A stretch of DNA of 20,911 nt from positions 1 to 20,911 of IMG/VR virus record IMGVR_UViG_3300009285_008221. One strand, written 5' to 3'. Below the pieces are notes generated by a model. It made no database searches. It saw nothing but the letters and a program-made list of their open reading frames with translations, and was not told the DNA's origin. The DNA comes from a virus. Both the position numbers and the translations under genes were made by a program. Each line of letters begins with the position of its first letter. Positions within the stretch are counted from its first letter, which is position 1. Positions 1 to 7,300 of this stretch are shown here, piece after piece.

Positions 1-965
1 CTCTTGCAACCCCCTAATGGGATGTCTTGGGGGCCAGCATTCTGACTGACCCACTCGCCCCACTGCTTAAAGAAAAACGGCACGCGCGACACCCGGCACT
101 GATCGCGCAGCGAGCGGAACCAGTCCGGATGCGCCGGCCGCGCCTTCGGGCCGCTCTCGCCCCCTGCGATCACCCAATGAATGCGGCCGTACGCGCTGCC
201 GTCGGGCGGATCATCGAACGCATTGCCGCAGTCGATTTCGTCGCGGAGCGGTTCGCAGCTGACGAAGCGCACGGCCGCGGGCACCTCGGCGAGCTGCGAG
301 ACGCGCTCGTCGAACGTCTGTTGATTCTCCGCGCTTACGCCGAGCCAGACGTGGGTCAGCGCCTGCATGGGGTTGTAGCCATTGTGCGGCAGGCGGCTGG
401 CGAGATACAGGCCGCGGCCGTCGTTCTGCGCGAAGCGCAGGCGCGTGCAGAAGTCGAGCATGCGGGCGGGGCGCTTGGTGAGGATCTGGAAGGTGTGCGA
501 GGCCACCAGCCGGCCGCGCTCCCCGCCGAGCCGCCGCGTGAAGCCGTTCTGGCATTCGCGCATCACGTCGAACACGTCGAGGATCAACTCATCCGGCACC
601 CACTCGCCGAACAGGTCCGTCTGCGAGCAAACGAAGACGCGTCGTGGTTCTCGCCAGCGCAGCGGATGCGTGAGGATACGCTCGTCGAGGAACAGGTCCA
701 CCAGGTCGCGCGAGCGCCGGTCGAACGGCAGGCCGGTGCCATTGTTGGGCAGGCAGCGGCTGTTGTTCGTCTCGCTGTAGCAGTTGCGGCAGGCGTCGGA
801 GACCCGTTCGCAGTGCGGGCCGACGTGGCCGGCCATCTTCGCGGCGATGTCGACAAGCGACGTGTAGCCATGAGCGCGCGCAATGTCGTACGCGTCCATC
901 TTCACCTGGGCGCGGACCGGTGTCCAAGTGGCGTCGGTCCATTCGATGGGGCTTGACTCGGCCAT
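1..965 (-). CDS. DUF5131 (phage Gp37/Gp68 family) protein, 3' end beyond window
   Basis: Open from ATG at 965 to the left edge (about 321 codons) with no in-frame stop, so the C-terminus is missing. The protein begins MAESSPIEWTDATWTPV, the typical N-terminus of the DUF5131/Gp37-Gp68 family (S-x-IEWTDATW). A Cys cluster follows around residues 50-65 (HCERVSDACRNCY), then motifs such as ILTKRP, WLGVSAE, RFVSCEPL and WVIAGGESG that I associate with the same family. The family is distantly related to spore-photoproduct-lyase-like radical SAM proteins; its role in phages is not known to me. It lies 2 nt after the stop of the upstream gene (TGA at 970-968), so the two are probably co-transcribed. 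Family call is fairly sure, function is not. Confidence 0.85.
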   Translation of the reverse strand, partial: MAESSPIEWTDATWTPVRAQVKMDAYDIARAHGYTSLVDIAAKMAGHVGPHCERVSDACRNCYSETNNSRCLPNNGTGLPFDRRSRDLVDLFLDERILTHPLRWREPRRVFVCSQTDLFGEWVPDELILDVFDVMRECQNGFTRRLGGERGRLVASHTFQILTKRPARMLDFCTRLRFAQNDGRGLYLASRLPHNGYNPMQALTHVWLGVSAENQQTFDERVSQLAEVPAAVRFVSCEPLRDEIDCGNAFDDPPDGSAYGRIHWVIAGGESGPKARPAHPDWFRSLRDQCRVSRVPFFFKQWGEWVSQNAGPQDIPLGGCK

Positions 966-967
966 GA

Positions 968-1366
968 TCAGTAGGGCCGTTCATCGTCGGGATCTGTATC
1001 GCCGGCGACAGTGCTGTCAACGCGCCTGTAGCCGAGTTGTTGCAACTTGCCCGGCGCCACGGCCTCGAGCGCTTCGCGCAGGTCCCATACCCCGACCGGC
1101 TGCAGCTTCAGGCCCGCGGCGGTACTGCGCGCTGTGATCTCATCGACGAACGTGATCGCATAGATGGCGCCGTTGCCGTAGAGCTTGGTGAAGCCGGGGA
1201 TCGGCGCCTGGCCGTTCGCCTGCTCGATCGGCGGCACGTCCACGCGCACAAAGGCGCAGCCGCCGATAGTGTGCTCGCTGATCCGGCCGGCGATGCGCTG
1301 GTGGCCGAAGATCTCGACGATGGCCCACTGCTCGATCGGCGCTTCCGTGTTGTTCTGAGTCTGCAT
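968..1366 (-). CDS. Conserved phage protein of unknown function, 132 aa
   Basis: A 132-residue protein. I chose ATG 1366 because GGGAG lies about 8 nt upstream; an alternative ATG at 1381 overlaps the reverse transcriptase stop by one base (TAATG) and would add five residues. The N-terminal part (IEQWAIVEIFGHQRIAGRIS ... GCAFVRVDVP ... FTKLYGNGAIYAIT) resembles a small conserved phage protein I have seen in early regions of proteobacterial phages, probably a beta-rich fold. The acidic tail ends DTDPDDERPY. No catalytic motif is visible. It is the first gene after the DGR and looks translationally linked to it, but nothing suggests it is part of the DGR mechanism. Confidence 0.75.
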   Translation of the reverse strand: MQTQNNTEAPIEQWAIVEIFGHQRIAGRISEHTIGGCAFVRVDVPPIEQANGQAPIPGFTKLYGNGAIYAITFVDEITARSTAAGLKLQPVGVWDLREALEAVAPGKLQQLGYRRVDSTVAGDTDPDDERPY

Positions 1367-1380
1367 AGTGAGGGCTCCCA

Positions 1381-2748
1381 TTAGCGATAGGTCTTGGTGA
1401 AGGTGCGATTGACGGCATGTCCGCGCTGGCGTACCAGCCGCGCGATGCGGGTGCGGTCGGTATGGCTGGCCGAGGCCTGCCGCAGCATGCCGAGGTAGCT
1501 GTTGGCGGACGCGTAGACCTCCTCGGCCGGCATGTTCCGCAGCCGGCTCAGCGCCTCATTGAACGTCCGCCGGCGGATGGTGCTGCGGTGCGGCTTGATG
1601 ACATGGCCGACGAAGTCGATGCCGCGGGCGATTGGCTGCAGGATCGTCTTGGCCGGGTTGAGGCGCGCGTGCAGCCGCTCCGCGAGGAACGCGCCGATCG
1701 CCGCGGCCGCGGCGTTCAGCCACTGGGCCGAATCGTGCAGCAGGATGAAGTCATCGACGTAGCGCACGTAATGCCGCGCGCGCACCTGGTGCTTGACGAA
1801 CTGGTCCAGCGGATCCAGATACACGTTCGCGAAAAACTGCGAGCTCAAGTTGCCGATCGGCAGCCCCAGGTGCGCCGGTTGGTTCCATAGGCTCTTGTGC
1901 GGCGGCACGCGCTCCAGCAGGTGGCGCGGCGTGCGCATGTCCACCTCGGGGCGCGGGTCGTGCATGAGGATCTGCTCGGCCAGGGCCATCGTCCAGGGCT
2001 CGGGGATGCGCGCGGCGAGCAACTCGCGCAGGATGCGCTTGTCGATCGAGACGAAGAAATTGGCCAGGTCCAGCTTCAGGTAGTACGCTGGCCGGGTCCA
2101 GTTCTCGGTGACGCTGCGCACCTTCGCCCCGAGGCGCTGGGCGGCGTACAGGGTGCCGCGACCCGGGATGCAGGCGCAGGTGTCCGCGATGAAGCTGCGG
2201 TGAAACCGGTCCGCGATGCGGTTGTAGAGCAGGTGATGCACCACGCGGTCGGTGAAGGGCGCGGCCCACACCTCGCGCGGCTTCGGGCGGGTGATGACGA
2301 AGCACGTCGAGCGTCCGGGCCGGTAGCTGCCGTCGCGCAGCGCCTGGTACAGCGCGAAGAGGTGGCGCTCCTGGTGCATTTCGAAGGTGAGTGCGCCCCG
2401 GGTGTTGCGCTTGGCGCGGCGGCAGTCGGTGTAGGCCTGGATCAACTCCTCAAAGGAAACATCAGCATGGCGGGCAGCGGTTTCACCTGCGGACGACGAA
2501 GGCCCGGTACTCGTTCGACTTGTGGTTGTTGTTCTGATTGCCGTTGCCGAAGTTCTGGATCCAAGCGTAGTCGTCGTTGAACTCGTTCTGCGTCCATTCG
2601 TGCTATCCACGTCGCCCCGCCGAAGGCCCGTGTCGGCGCCGATCAGCGGGGTAACTGCGCCGGACGCGTCTCGGCCGCCGAACAGATCCGGCTGGTCGAA
2701 GGTATCCGCGGTGCGCATGTCGGTGACCATGATGCGAGTCAGCGGCAC
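1381..2748 (-). CDS. DGR-type reverse transcriptase
   Basis: Reverse transcriptase of a diversity-generating retroelement; it copies TR RNA into adenine-mutagenised cDNA that replaces VR. From GTG 2748 the ORF is 455 aa. The RT core starts near residue 96: first catalytic Asp in LKLDLANFFVSID (D227), the DGR-typical LGLPIGNLSSQFFANVYLDPLD (294-315), and YVDD at 330-333 in the palm. PFTDRVVHHLL (165-174) is also typical of the clade. Residues about 52-88 are encoded by the template repeat itself. No usable in-frame start exists between TR and the conserved core, so translation must begin upstream of or within TR (GTG 2748, ATG 2730, ATG 2718 or GTG 2610; none has a good Shine-Dalgarno sequence). 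It lies 24 nt after avd. The order target-avd-TR-RT matches the Bordetella BPP-1 DGR. Start uncertain, function firm. Confidence 0.93.
   Translation of the reverse strand: MPLTRIMVTDMRTADTFDQPDLFGGRDASGAVTPLIGADTGLRRGDVDSTNGRRTSSTTTTLGSRTSATAIRTTTTSRTSTGPSSSAGETAARHADVSFEELIQAYTDCRRAKRNTRGALTFEMHQERHLFALYQALRDGSYRPGRSTCFVITRPKPREVWAAPFTDRVVHHLLYNRIADRFHRSFIADTCACIPGRGTLYAAQRLGAKVRSVTENWTRPAYYLKLDLANFFVSIDKRILRELLAARIPEPWTMALAEQILMHDPRPEVDMRTPRHLLERVPPHKSLWNQPAHLGLPIGNLSSQFFANVYLDPLDQFVKHQVRARHYVRYVDDFILLHDSAQWLNAAAAAIGAFLAERLHARLNPAKTILQPIARGIDFVGHVIKPHRSTIRRRTFNEALSRLRNMPAEEVYASANSYLGMLRQASASHTDRTRIARLVRQRGHAVNRTFTKTYR
2487..2593 (-). repeat. DGR template repeat (TR), 107 bp
   Basis: A 107-bp near-copy of the 3' ends of both target genes, between avd and the RT core. 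Read on the minus strand in the target-gene frame it encodes an Asn-rich segment (many AAC codons), the usual TR design, because AAC mutated at adenines reaches many residues without creating stop codons. The invariant end (2487-2507, ending CCGTCCGCAG-like on the sense strand) is GC-rich and identical in TR, VR1 and VR2, as expected for an initiation-of-mutagenic-homology region. On the plus strand 33 of 107 positions are T (sense A), and only these differ from the VRs. Confidence 0.95.
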
Positions 2749-2772
2749 GACCAGATGAAAATACGCACGGTT

Positions 2773-3162
2773 TTAATCGCCTTGACGATTGAAAAGCTGG
2801 CGTTGCTGCGGGCTGCCGAGTTCCTTCATTCGCGAGCGCCAGGCGTTGGTCTGCCGGCCGATCGACTGGGTGCGCTCGACGATATCCGCGTAGTGCTTCG
2901 CCGGTATCCAGCCTTTGTCCCGGCAGACGCGCGCGATCAACTCGATCACCTCCAGGCGCTCCAGCAGCCGCGCGAGCTCGGGCTCCTTGTCCTGGTCGAT
3001 GTTGGCCTGGCGCAGGTGGAGATCGAGCGCGATGCAGCTGTCGAGGATCCGGGCGCCCAGCGCGGTCTTGATGTCGCGCCGCATGTTGCGGATGACATCG
3101 CTCACCACGCCGAGCAGGTCGTAACACGCCCGGTACAGCGGAAGCTCGGAATGAAGGGCCAT
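2773..3162 (-). CDS. avd: DGR accessory variability protein Avd
   Basis: A 129-aa basic, almost entirely helical protein. LPLYRACYDLLGVVSDVIRN near the N-terminus, followed by MRRDIKTALGARILDSCIAL and a second helical half (PELARLLERLEVIELIARV), fits the four-helix-bundle Avd family, which forms a barrel-like pentamer, binds the reverse transcriptase and the TR RNA, and is needed for retrohoming. Position supports it: between the last target gene (stop 3190) and TR, as in phage BPP-1. The start ATG 3162 lacks a clear Shine-Dalgarno sequence and follows a run of seven T on its strand. The C-terminus is Gln/Arg-rich (SPQQRQLFNRQGD). Confidence 0.88.
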   Translation of the reverse strand: MALHSELPLYRACYDLLGVVSDVIRNMRRDIKTALGARILDSCIALDLHLRQANIDQDKEPELARLLERLEVIELIARVCRDKGWIPAKHYADIVERTQSIGRQTNAWRSRMKELGSPQQRQLFNRQGD

Positions 3163-3172
3163 GCTGAAAAAA

Positions 3173-3201
3173 ATTATTGAATGGTTAAATTACTGAATGG
3201 G
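3173..3201 (-). repeat. Conserved segment downstream of VR1 (copy 1)
   Basis: A 29-bp stretch overlapping the target-gene stop and trailing region, matching 3745-3773 behind VR2 at 23 of 29 positions. It contains repeated CCATTC motifs on the sense strand. In characterised DGRs the region just after the initiation site carries a structural element important for homing; whether this segment plays such a role or is just a duplication relic is unknown. I see no strong hairpin in it. Confidence 0.5.
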
Positions 3202-3729
3202 AATTCTGCGGACGACGAAGGCCCGGCACTCGTTCGACTTGCGGTAGGTGCTCTGACCGCCGTAGCCGAAGCTCTGGATCCAAGCGGAGCCGTCGAGGAA
3301 CTCGTACTGCGTAGAGGTCCAATGCCACGCGGCGGGGAAATGCCCTTTGCCGTTGACGTAGCCGAGGCGCGCTTCCTGCCGCGCGGCGATGTAGTAGTCC
3401 TGGTGGCCGTGGAGGTTCAGCCCCAGCACCTTCTTCGCGAGCTTGCTGCCCGCGGCGGCCATCGCCTGCGTGTTGGCGAGGCCGTCGTAGTCACTGAGCG
3501 CGCCGGGCACCTTGCTGGTAGGTCCCCACGCGCCTTTGAGTTCGTGATCGAGCCCCACGAGGTGATAGTCCGGCTGTCCCTGCTCGCCGCGGATCGCGCC
3601 GAGGTAGCGCCCGCCCTGGCCGGGCCAGAGCTCGCCGACGCGCGGCGGATCGATGGAGGCCGCTCTTGCCGGAACGGTGCGGGTGATCTTGTGCGGCGTC
3701 GCGCTGGTCGGTTTCTTCTTCGTGGCCAT
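3190..3729 (-). CDS. DGR variable target protein 1 (DUF1566/C-type-lectin-like)
   Basis: A 179-aa protein from ATG 3729, chosen for GGGAG six bases upstream and the lysine-rich N-terminus MATKKKPTS; longer upstream frames are shadows of the neighbouring target gene. There is no signal peptide. The C-terminal half (YDGLANTQAMAAAGSKLA, then HWTSTQYEF, AWIQSFGYGGQS, and RAFVVRR) fits the DUF1566/Lcl C-terminal domain, a C-type-lectin-like fold used by many DGR targets. Variable repeat VR1 occupies codons up to nearly the end, leaving IPIQ after the invariant block. Compared with the template, 12 residues differ (for example N to Y, L, S, G, T and H to R), so this copy has been diversified. It is a paralogue of the upstream target gene. 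The ligand is unknown. Confidence 0.88.
   Translation of the reverse strand: MATKKKPTSATPHKITRTVPARAASIDPPRVGELWPGQGGRYLGAIRGEQGQPDYHLVGLDHELKGAWGPTSKVPGALSDYDGLANTQAMAAAGSKLAKKVLGLNLHGHQDYYIAARQEARLGYVNGKGHFPAAWHWTSTQYEFLDGSAWIQSFGYGGQSTYRKSNECRAFVVRRIPIQ
3206..3312 (-). repeat. DGR variable repeat VR1
   Basis: Aligns to TR over 107 bp without gaps, with 14 substitutions, all at TR positions that are T on the plus strand (A in the sense strand). The first 21 bp (3206-3226) are identical to TR and VR2. Substitutions go to C, G and A, as expected from random incorporation opposite template adenines. Confidence 0.95.
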
Positions 3730-3744
3730 GAAAGCTCCCTGCGA

Positions 3745-3773
3745 ATGGTTGAATGGGTAAATCAGCGAATGGG
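3745..3773 (-). repeat. Conserved segment downstream of VR2 (copy 2)
   Basis: Counterpart of 3173-3201, covering the last codons and stop (TGA 3764-3762) of the upstream target gene. Here CCATTC occurs three times on the sense strand within about 35 bp. The TR itself is not followed by this sequence, so the segment could help tell VR from TR. Confidence 0.5.
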
Positions 3774-4286
3774 TTCTCTGCGGACGACGAAGGCCCGGTA
3801 CTCGGTCGACTTGCGGAGGCTGTCCTGATCGCCGTAGCCGAAGAGCTGGATCCAAGCGTAGTCGTCGTTGAACTCGTTCTGCGTGGATGACCAATACCAC
3901 TTGGACTCGAAGGCCTCGGCACCGTTGTCCCCGAAGAGCGGGCCGGCCGCCGCTACGTTGCCGCGAACCACAAGCAGATCCTGGCGGCTGGGGATATGCC
4001 AGTCGTTGAACCCGCCGAGGCGCAAGCCCTGCGCCCACTTGGCGAGCTCGCTGCCGGCCGCGGCCATGGCGCGGGTGTTGGCCAAGCCGTCGAAGTAGCT
4101 GAGCGCACCATCGACGCGCTTGAGCGATTTGTTCCAGGCGATGACGTCCTGCCGGCCTTCGGCTTTCGGTGCAACGATGATCGCGTAGGGCAGCGCGTCG
4201 ACGAACACGTGGCCGAGGCAGAAGCCGCCGGCGCATGCGGCGCCGATGGCGGGAACGATGAGGCGGGGTGTATCGGTGGCGTTCAT
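3762..4286 (-). CDS. DGR variable target protein 2 (DUF1566/C-type-lectin-like)
   Basis: A 174-aa protein from ATG 4286 with AAGG eight bases upstream. It is a paralogue of the next gene: YFDGLANTRAMAAAGSELA matches the corresponding block, followed by IPSRQDLLVV, KWYWSSTQNEF, AWIQLFGYGDQ and RAFVVRREPIR. KWYWSSTQ...AW.Q.F is the classic DUF1566/Lcl_C signature. The C-terminal ~36 residues are encoded by VR2; eight residues differ from the template (N to L, Y, D, D, S, L, T; H to R). No signal peptide is evident, although GAACAGGFCLGHVFV near the N-terminus is mildly hydrophobic. It is the first gene of the DGR cassette, 104 bp after the helicase-methyltransferase stop. Binding partner unknown. 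Confidence 0.88.
   Translation of the reverse strand: MNATDTPRLIVPAIGAACAGGFCLGHVFVDALPYAIIVAPKAEGRQDVIAWNKSLKRVDGALSYFDGLANTRAMAAAGSELAKWAQGLRLGGFNDWHIPSRQDLLVVRGNVAAAGPLFGDNGAEAFESKWYWSSTQNEFNDDYAWIQLFGYGDQDSLRKSTEYRAFVVRREPIR
3778..3884 (-). repeat. DGR variable repeat VR2
   Basis: 107 bp aligned to TR without gaps: 10 substitutions, all at sense-strand adenines. The end distal to the invariant block (3852-3884) is identical to TR, so differences cluster in the middle. This is compatible with partial cDNA replacement or with fewer rounds of mutagenesis than VR1. Confidence 0.95.
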
Positions 4287-4296
4287 GTTTTACCTT

Positions 4297-4394
4297 TCAG
4301 TTGTTCAGGGTGGGGCTTCTTTCGTTCCACTTCCGGATCGCTTCTTCGCGTCATCGCCGCAGAACGGGCAGGGCTGGATGTCGATATCGCTCAC
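4297..4394 (-). pseudogene. Remnant of Lar-like zinc-ribbon protein
   Basis: From GTG 4394, overlapping the preceding TGA as GTGA, the frame reads MSDIDIQPCPFCGDDA, the start of a Lar-type (restriction alleviation-like) CPFCG zinc ribbon, and stops at 4305 after 29 residues. The typical C-terminus of the same family, REEAIRKWNER, is found immediately afterwards in another frame, ending at 4297. The second zinc knuckle and the middle are absent. I infer an internal deletion that also shifted the frame. The 29-residue product could still be made but lacks half the zinc ligands. Family recognition rests on the two short motifs. Confidence 0.6.
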
Positions 4395-7300
4395 GCCGCC
4401 TCCTCCAATGCGTCCAGGTCGAACAGCGTCGGCATGGCAAGCCCGCGCTCGGCGGCGCGGCAATAGATGATCGAATCACGCCAGTAGGCGGCATTGAGCT
4501 CGCAGCCGAGGCCTCGCCGGCCGAGCTTTACCGCGCGCATGGGCACCGTTCCGAGCCCGGCGAACGGGTCGAAGACCGTCTCCGACTCCATCGAGAACCG
4601 CGTGACGAGCCTGTCGACGATGTCGAACTGCAGCGGGCAGAGGTGCATCTCGCGGCCCTTGGCCGCCTGGTCCGCGTTGAGCGTGCGCATGCGCGTGACA
4701 TCGGTCCACACGTCCGGGTGCCAGGACTGCGGTTGCAGTAACATGAAGGTCGACGGCAGCCAGCCGGAGCGGTCTACATGCTCGGCCAGGGCCACGTCCC
4801 GCTCGAAGTCGTAGACGTTCTCCAGGGAATATTTTCGGAACAGCTTAAAAATCGCCGCCTGGGGCAGCCCGTCCAGGTCTTCCGGTGCCAGCAGCCGGTC
4901 ACCGCTCGAGCGCCAGTAACCGTGCGCGTCGAACTGCCAGCGCGCCCGCGTGTACTTGTCCTTCGATTTCACGACCGGCACATCGGCGTAGCCGTTGGAG
5001 CGATCGGTGGGAGGCTTGCGAAAGAGCATCACATACTCGGGCAGGCCATTGCCCATGCGCGAGCCGTCTTTGCATTGCTCGGTCCAGCCGAGGCGATAGG
5101 TCTGGTTGTTCTCCCGGACGACATCGATCGGGATCGTGATGCGGCCGAGGAACGCGAAGCCGTGCTTTTCGAAGTGATCGGCGCAGGCGTCCGATATCCT
5201 GGTCACGGTCTGGAAGCCAAATCCGTTGATGCCGCCCGGGGTGATCCGATCCTTCACGTGGATGGCGCACACCCGGCCGGGCTGCAGCACGCGCAACAGT
5301 TGCGGCGTCAGGAAGTCCATCTGCCGCCAGAAGTGCGCGTTGTCGTCGGTGTGGCCGAAGTCGTTGTAGGAGGGCGAGTACTCGTACTGATGCGAGAACG
5401 GAATCGAGGTGACGATCAGGCCGACGCTCGCCGCCGGCATGGCTTGCGTCTCTTCCACGCAATCGTTGTGCACCAGGGTGAAGCGCTCACCGGAGGCCTC
5501 GATGCGCTCGCAGCCAATGGTGCGGCCCAGCATGTTCGCGATCGAGGCGTTCGAAAGCCCGAACTCGCGGATGATCTCGGTCATCCTGGCCACGAGCACG
5601 GTGTGCTGTTGCCACTTGCGCTCGAGCTCGCGGCGCACCTCGCGCTCGGCCTCGGTGTAGATGATATGCACCTTGCACGGGTGCTCTTGGCCAAACCGCT
5701 GTATCCGGTGGATCGCCTGCAGGAAATCCTGAAACTTGAACCCGATACCGGCAAAGACCATCTGGTGCGCCTGCTGCATGTTGACGCCGGCGCCATACAT
5801 CATCGGCTTGCTCAGGAATGCGAGTGTCTCCCGGGCCTTCCACTTCGCCAGCAAGGCCTCGCGCTCGTCGATGTCTTGGCTGCCGAACAGCGAAGAGTAC
5901 GAAACGCTGAGCGCTTGGAGCGCGGCGCCAATGGAGTCCTGCTCGTCGTTCAGGTCGCACCAGAGGACCCATTGCGAGCCGTCGCCGGCCGCGACAATCT
6001 CCCGGAGCCTGGCCACGCGGGCGGCCAGACTTGCGCGCTTCTCGCGCGAGGCCTCGGTGACGCCTATCGCTGCGTTCTTGAAGAGGCGGTTTTGCCCATC
6101 CTTCTCTGCGCCGGCGGCACGGTGATCCGAAGGAATCTCATGCCAAATGACATCAAGGGCCGGTAGCTGGTACCCCTCGTTGCACCTGCAGGTCAGCGAA
6201 CATCCGTTCAGGAGTCCAGCCGAGCTTGTGGCGGCTGTGGAGGAGCCAGTAGTTGGCGCCGAACTCTTCGGCCCATGCGGCGAGCGATTGGGTGCGGTCG
6301 CCGTGAGTGATGAGGATGGATCGTCGGGTGTTTCGGGCTTGGGCTTTTCGGGTTGCCCAGTGGCAGTTTCCGGGCGAGTAATGCCCGTCGTTGTCACGTC
6401 GCTCGATGGTTGCTCCTGGTGGCGGCTCTCCCATGTCGGCGAGGAAGTTCTCGAAGGACTTCCAGCGCTCGCAGACGATGATGCCGCGTCCGCCGTATTC
6501 AGCCCAGTTCTTGTGCTCGCGGCGCCGGCAACGGTCGAGCATTCCCTGCCAGATGGAGAAGGCGCGGGTTCCTTTTCCGCCGTGCTTGGGGCGGGCGCAT
6601 CCGCAACTGGTGTTACGGCCTTCGAGGAGATGGGTTGAGAAAGATCGGCGGGTATTGCCGCAGTCGCATCGGCAGCGCCAGGCGCCGTCCTGCCATCCTT
6701 CGACGATGAGCTTCCCGAATCGCTGACCTGTGAGTTCTTTGCGTCGCATTGGCAGATGTCGCTCGGTCGGGTGATGAACAGGGCCCAGCTGCTGACCCAC
6801 ATCCAGAATTCTTCTATTTTATGCGGGTGCAGCGTCAACGCGTCGGCCTTCTCGGAGTTCCGCTTGAAGAACCGCGTCTTCGCTTGTCCGACGTCCATGA
6901 CGCCGAGGAAGGCGCCATAGGCGAGCAACTCGATGTACTCGTTCGGGCTGGGCGTGGCCGTGGCCACGAACCGGAACGGCACGCCGGCTGATTCGACGCG
7001 CTGCGAGCGGTCGCGCCGATCGTCGCCGGCAAATAGCGCCATCGACTCGCGAAACGTCTTGGTGCCGCCGAAGCCGCGCAGGATAGAAGCCTCGTCCAGG
7101 CTTACCGCGACGGGCCTGAGCGCGGCGACATCGAGGATCCCCTCGCGCACCGATTCGTAGTTCGTGAGGTAGATCGAGCGCTCGTCGTCCACCTCGCCCG
7201 CGCGCCGGATGAACTTGAGGCGCACCGCATGCTCGCCCCCGAAGTGCAGCTCTGCGTCGCGGAAGAACTCCTGGCGGACGCCGAGCGGCAAAGTGATGAG

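Noticed and set aside
3730-4236. Longer (348-codon) version of target protein 1
   Set aside because: The upstream part is an out-of-frame reading of target gene 2; the ATG at 3729 has a good ribosome site.
4778-6166. Long rightward ORF (462 codons)
   Set aside because: Antisense shadow of the helicase-methyltransferase; no ribosome site and no recognisable motif. The same applies to the long rightward ORFs at 27-956, 7689-9077 and 9313-10677.
6153-6754. Group I intron or intein in the methyltransferase gene
   Set aside because: The endonuclease ORF fills practically the whole insert, leaving no room for a ribozyme core, and the host-frame translation shows no intein splice motifs (no N-terminal Cys/Ser block or HN end).
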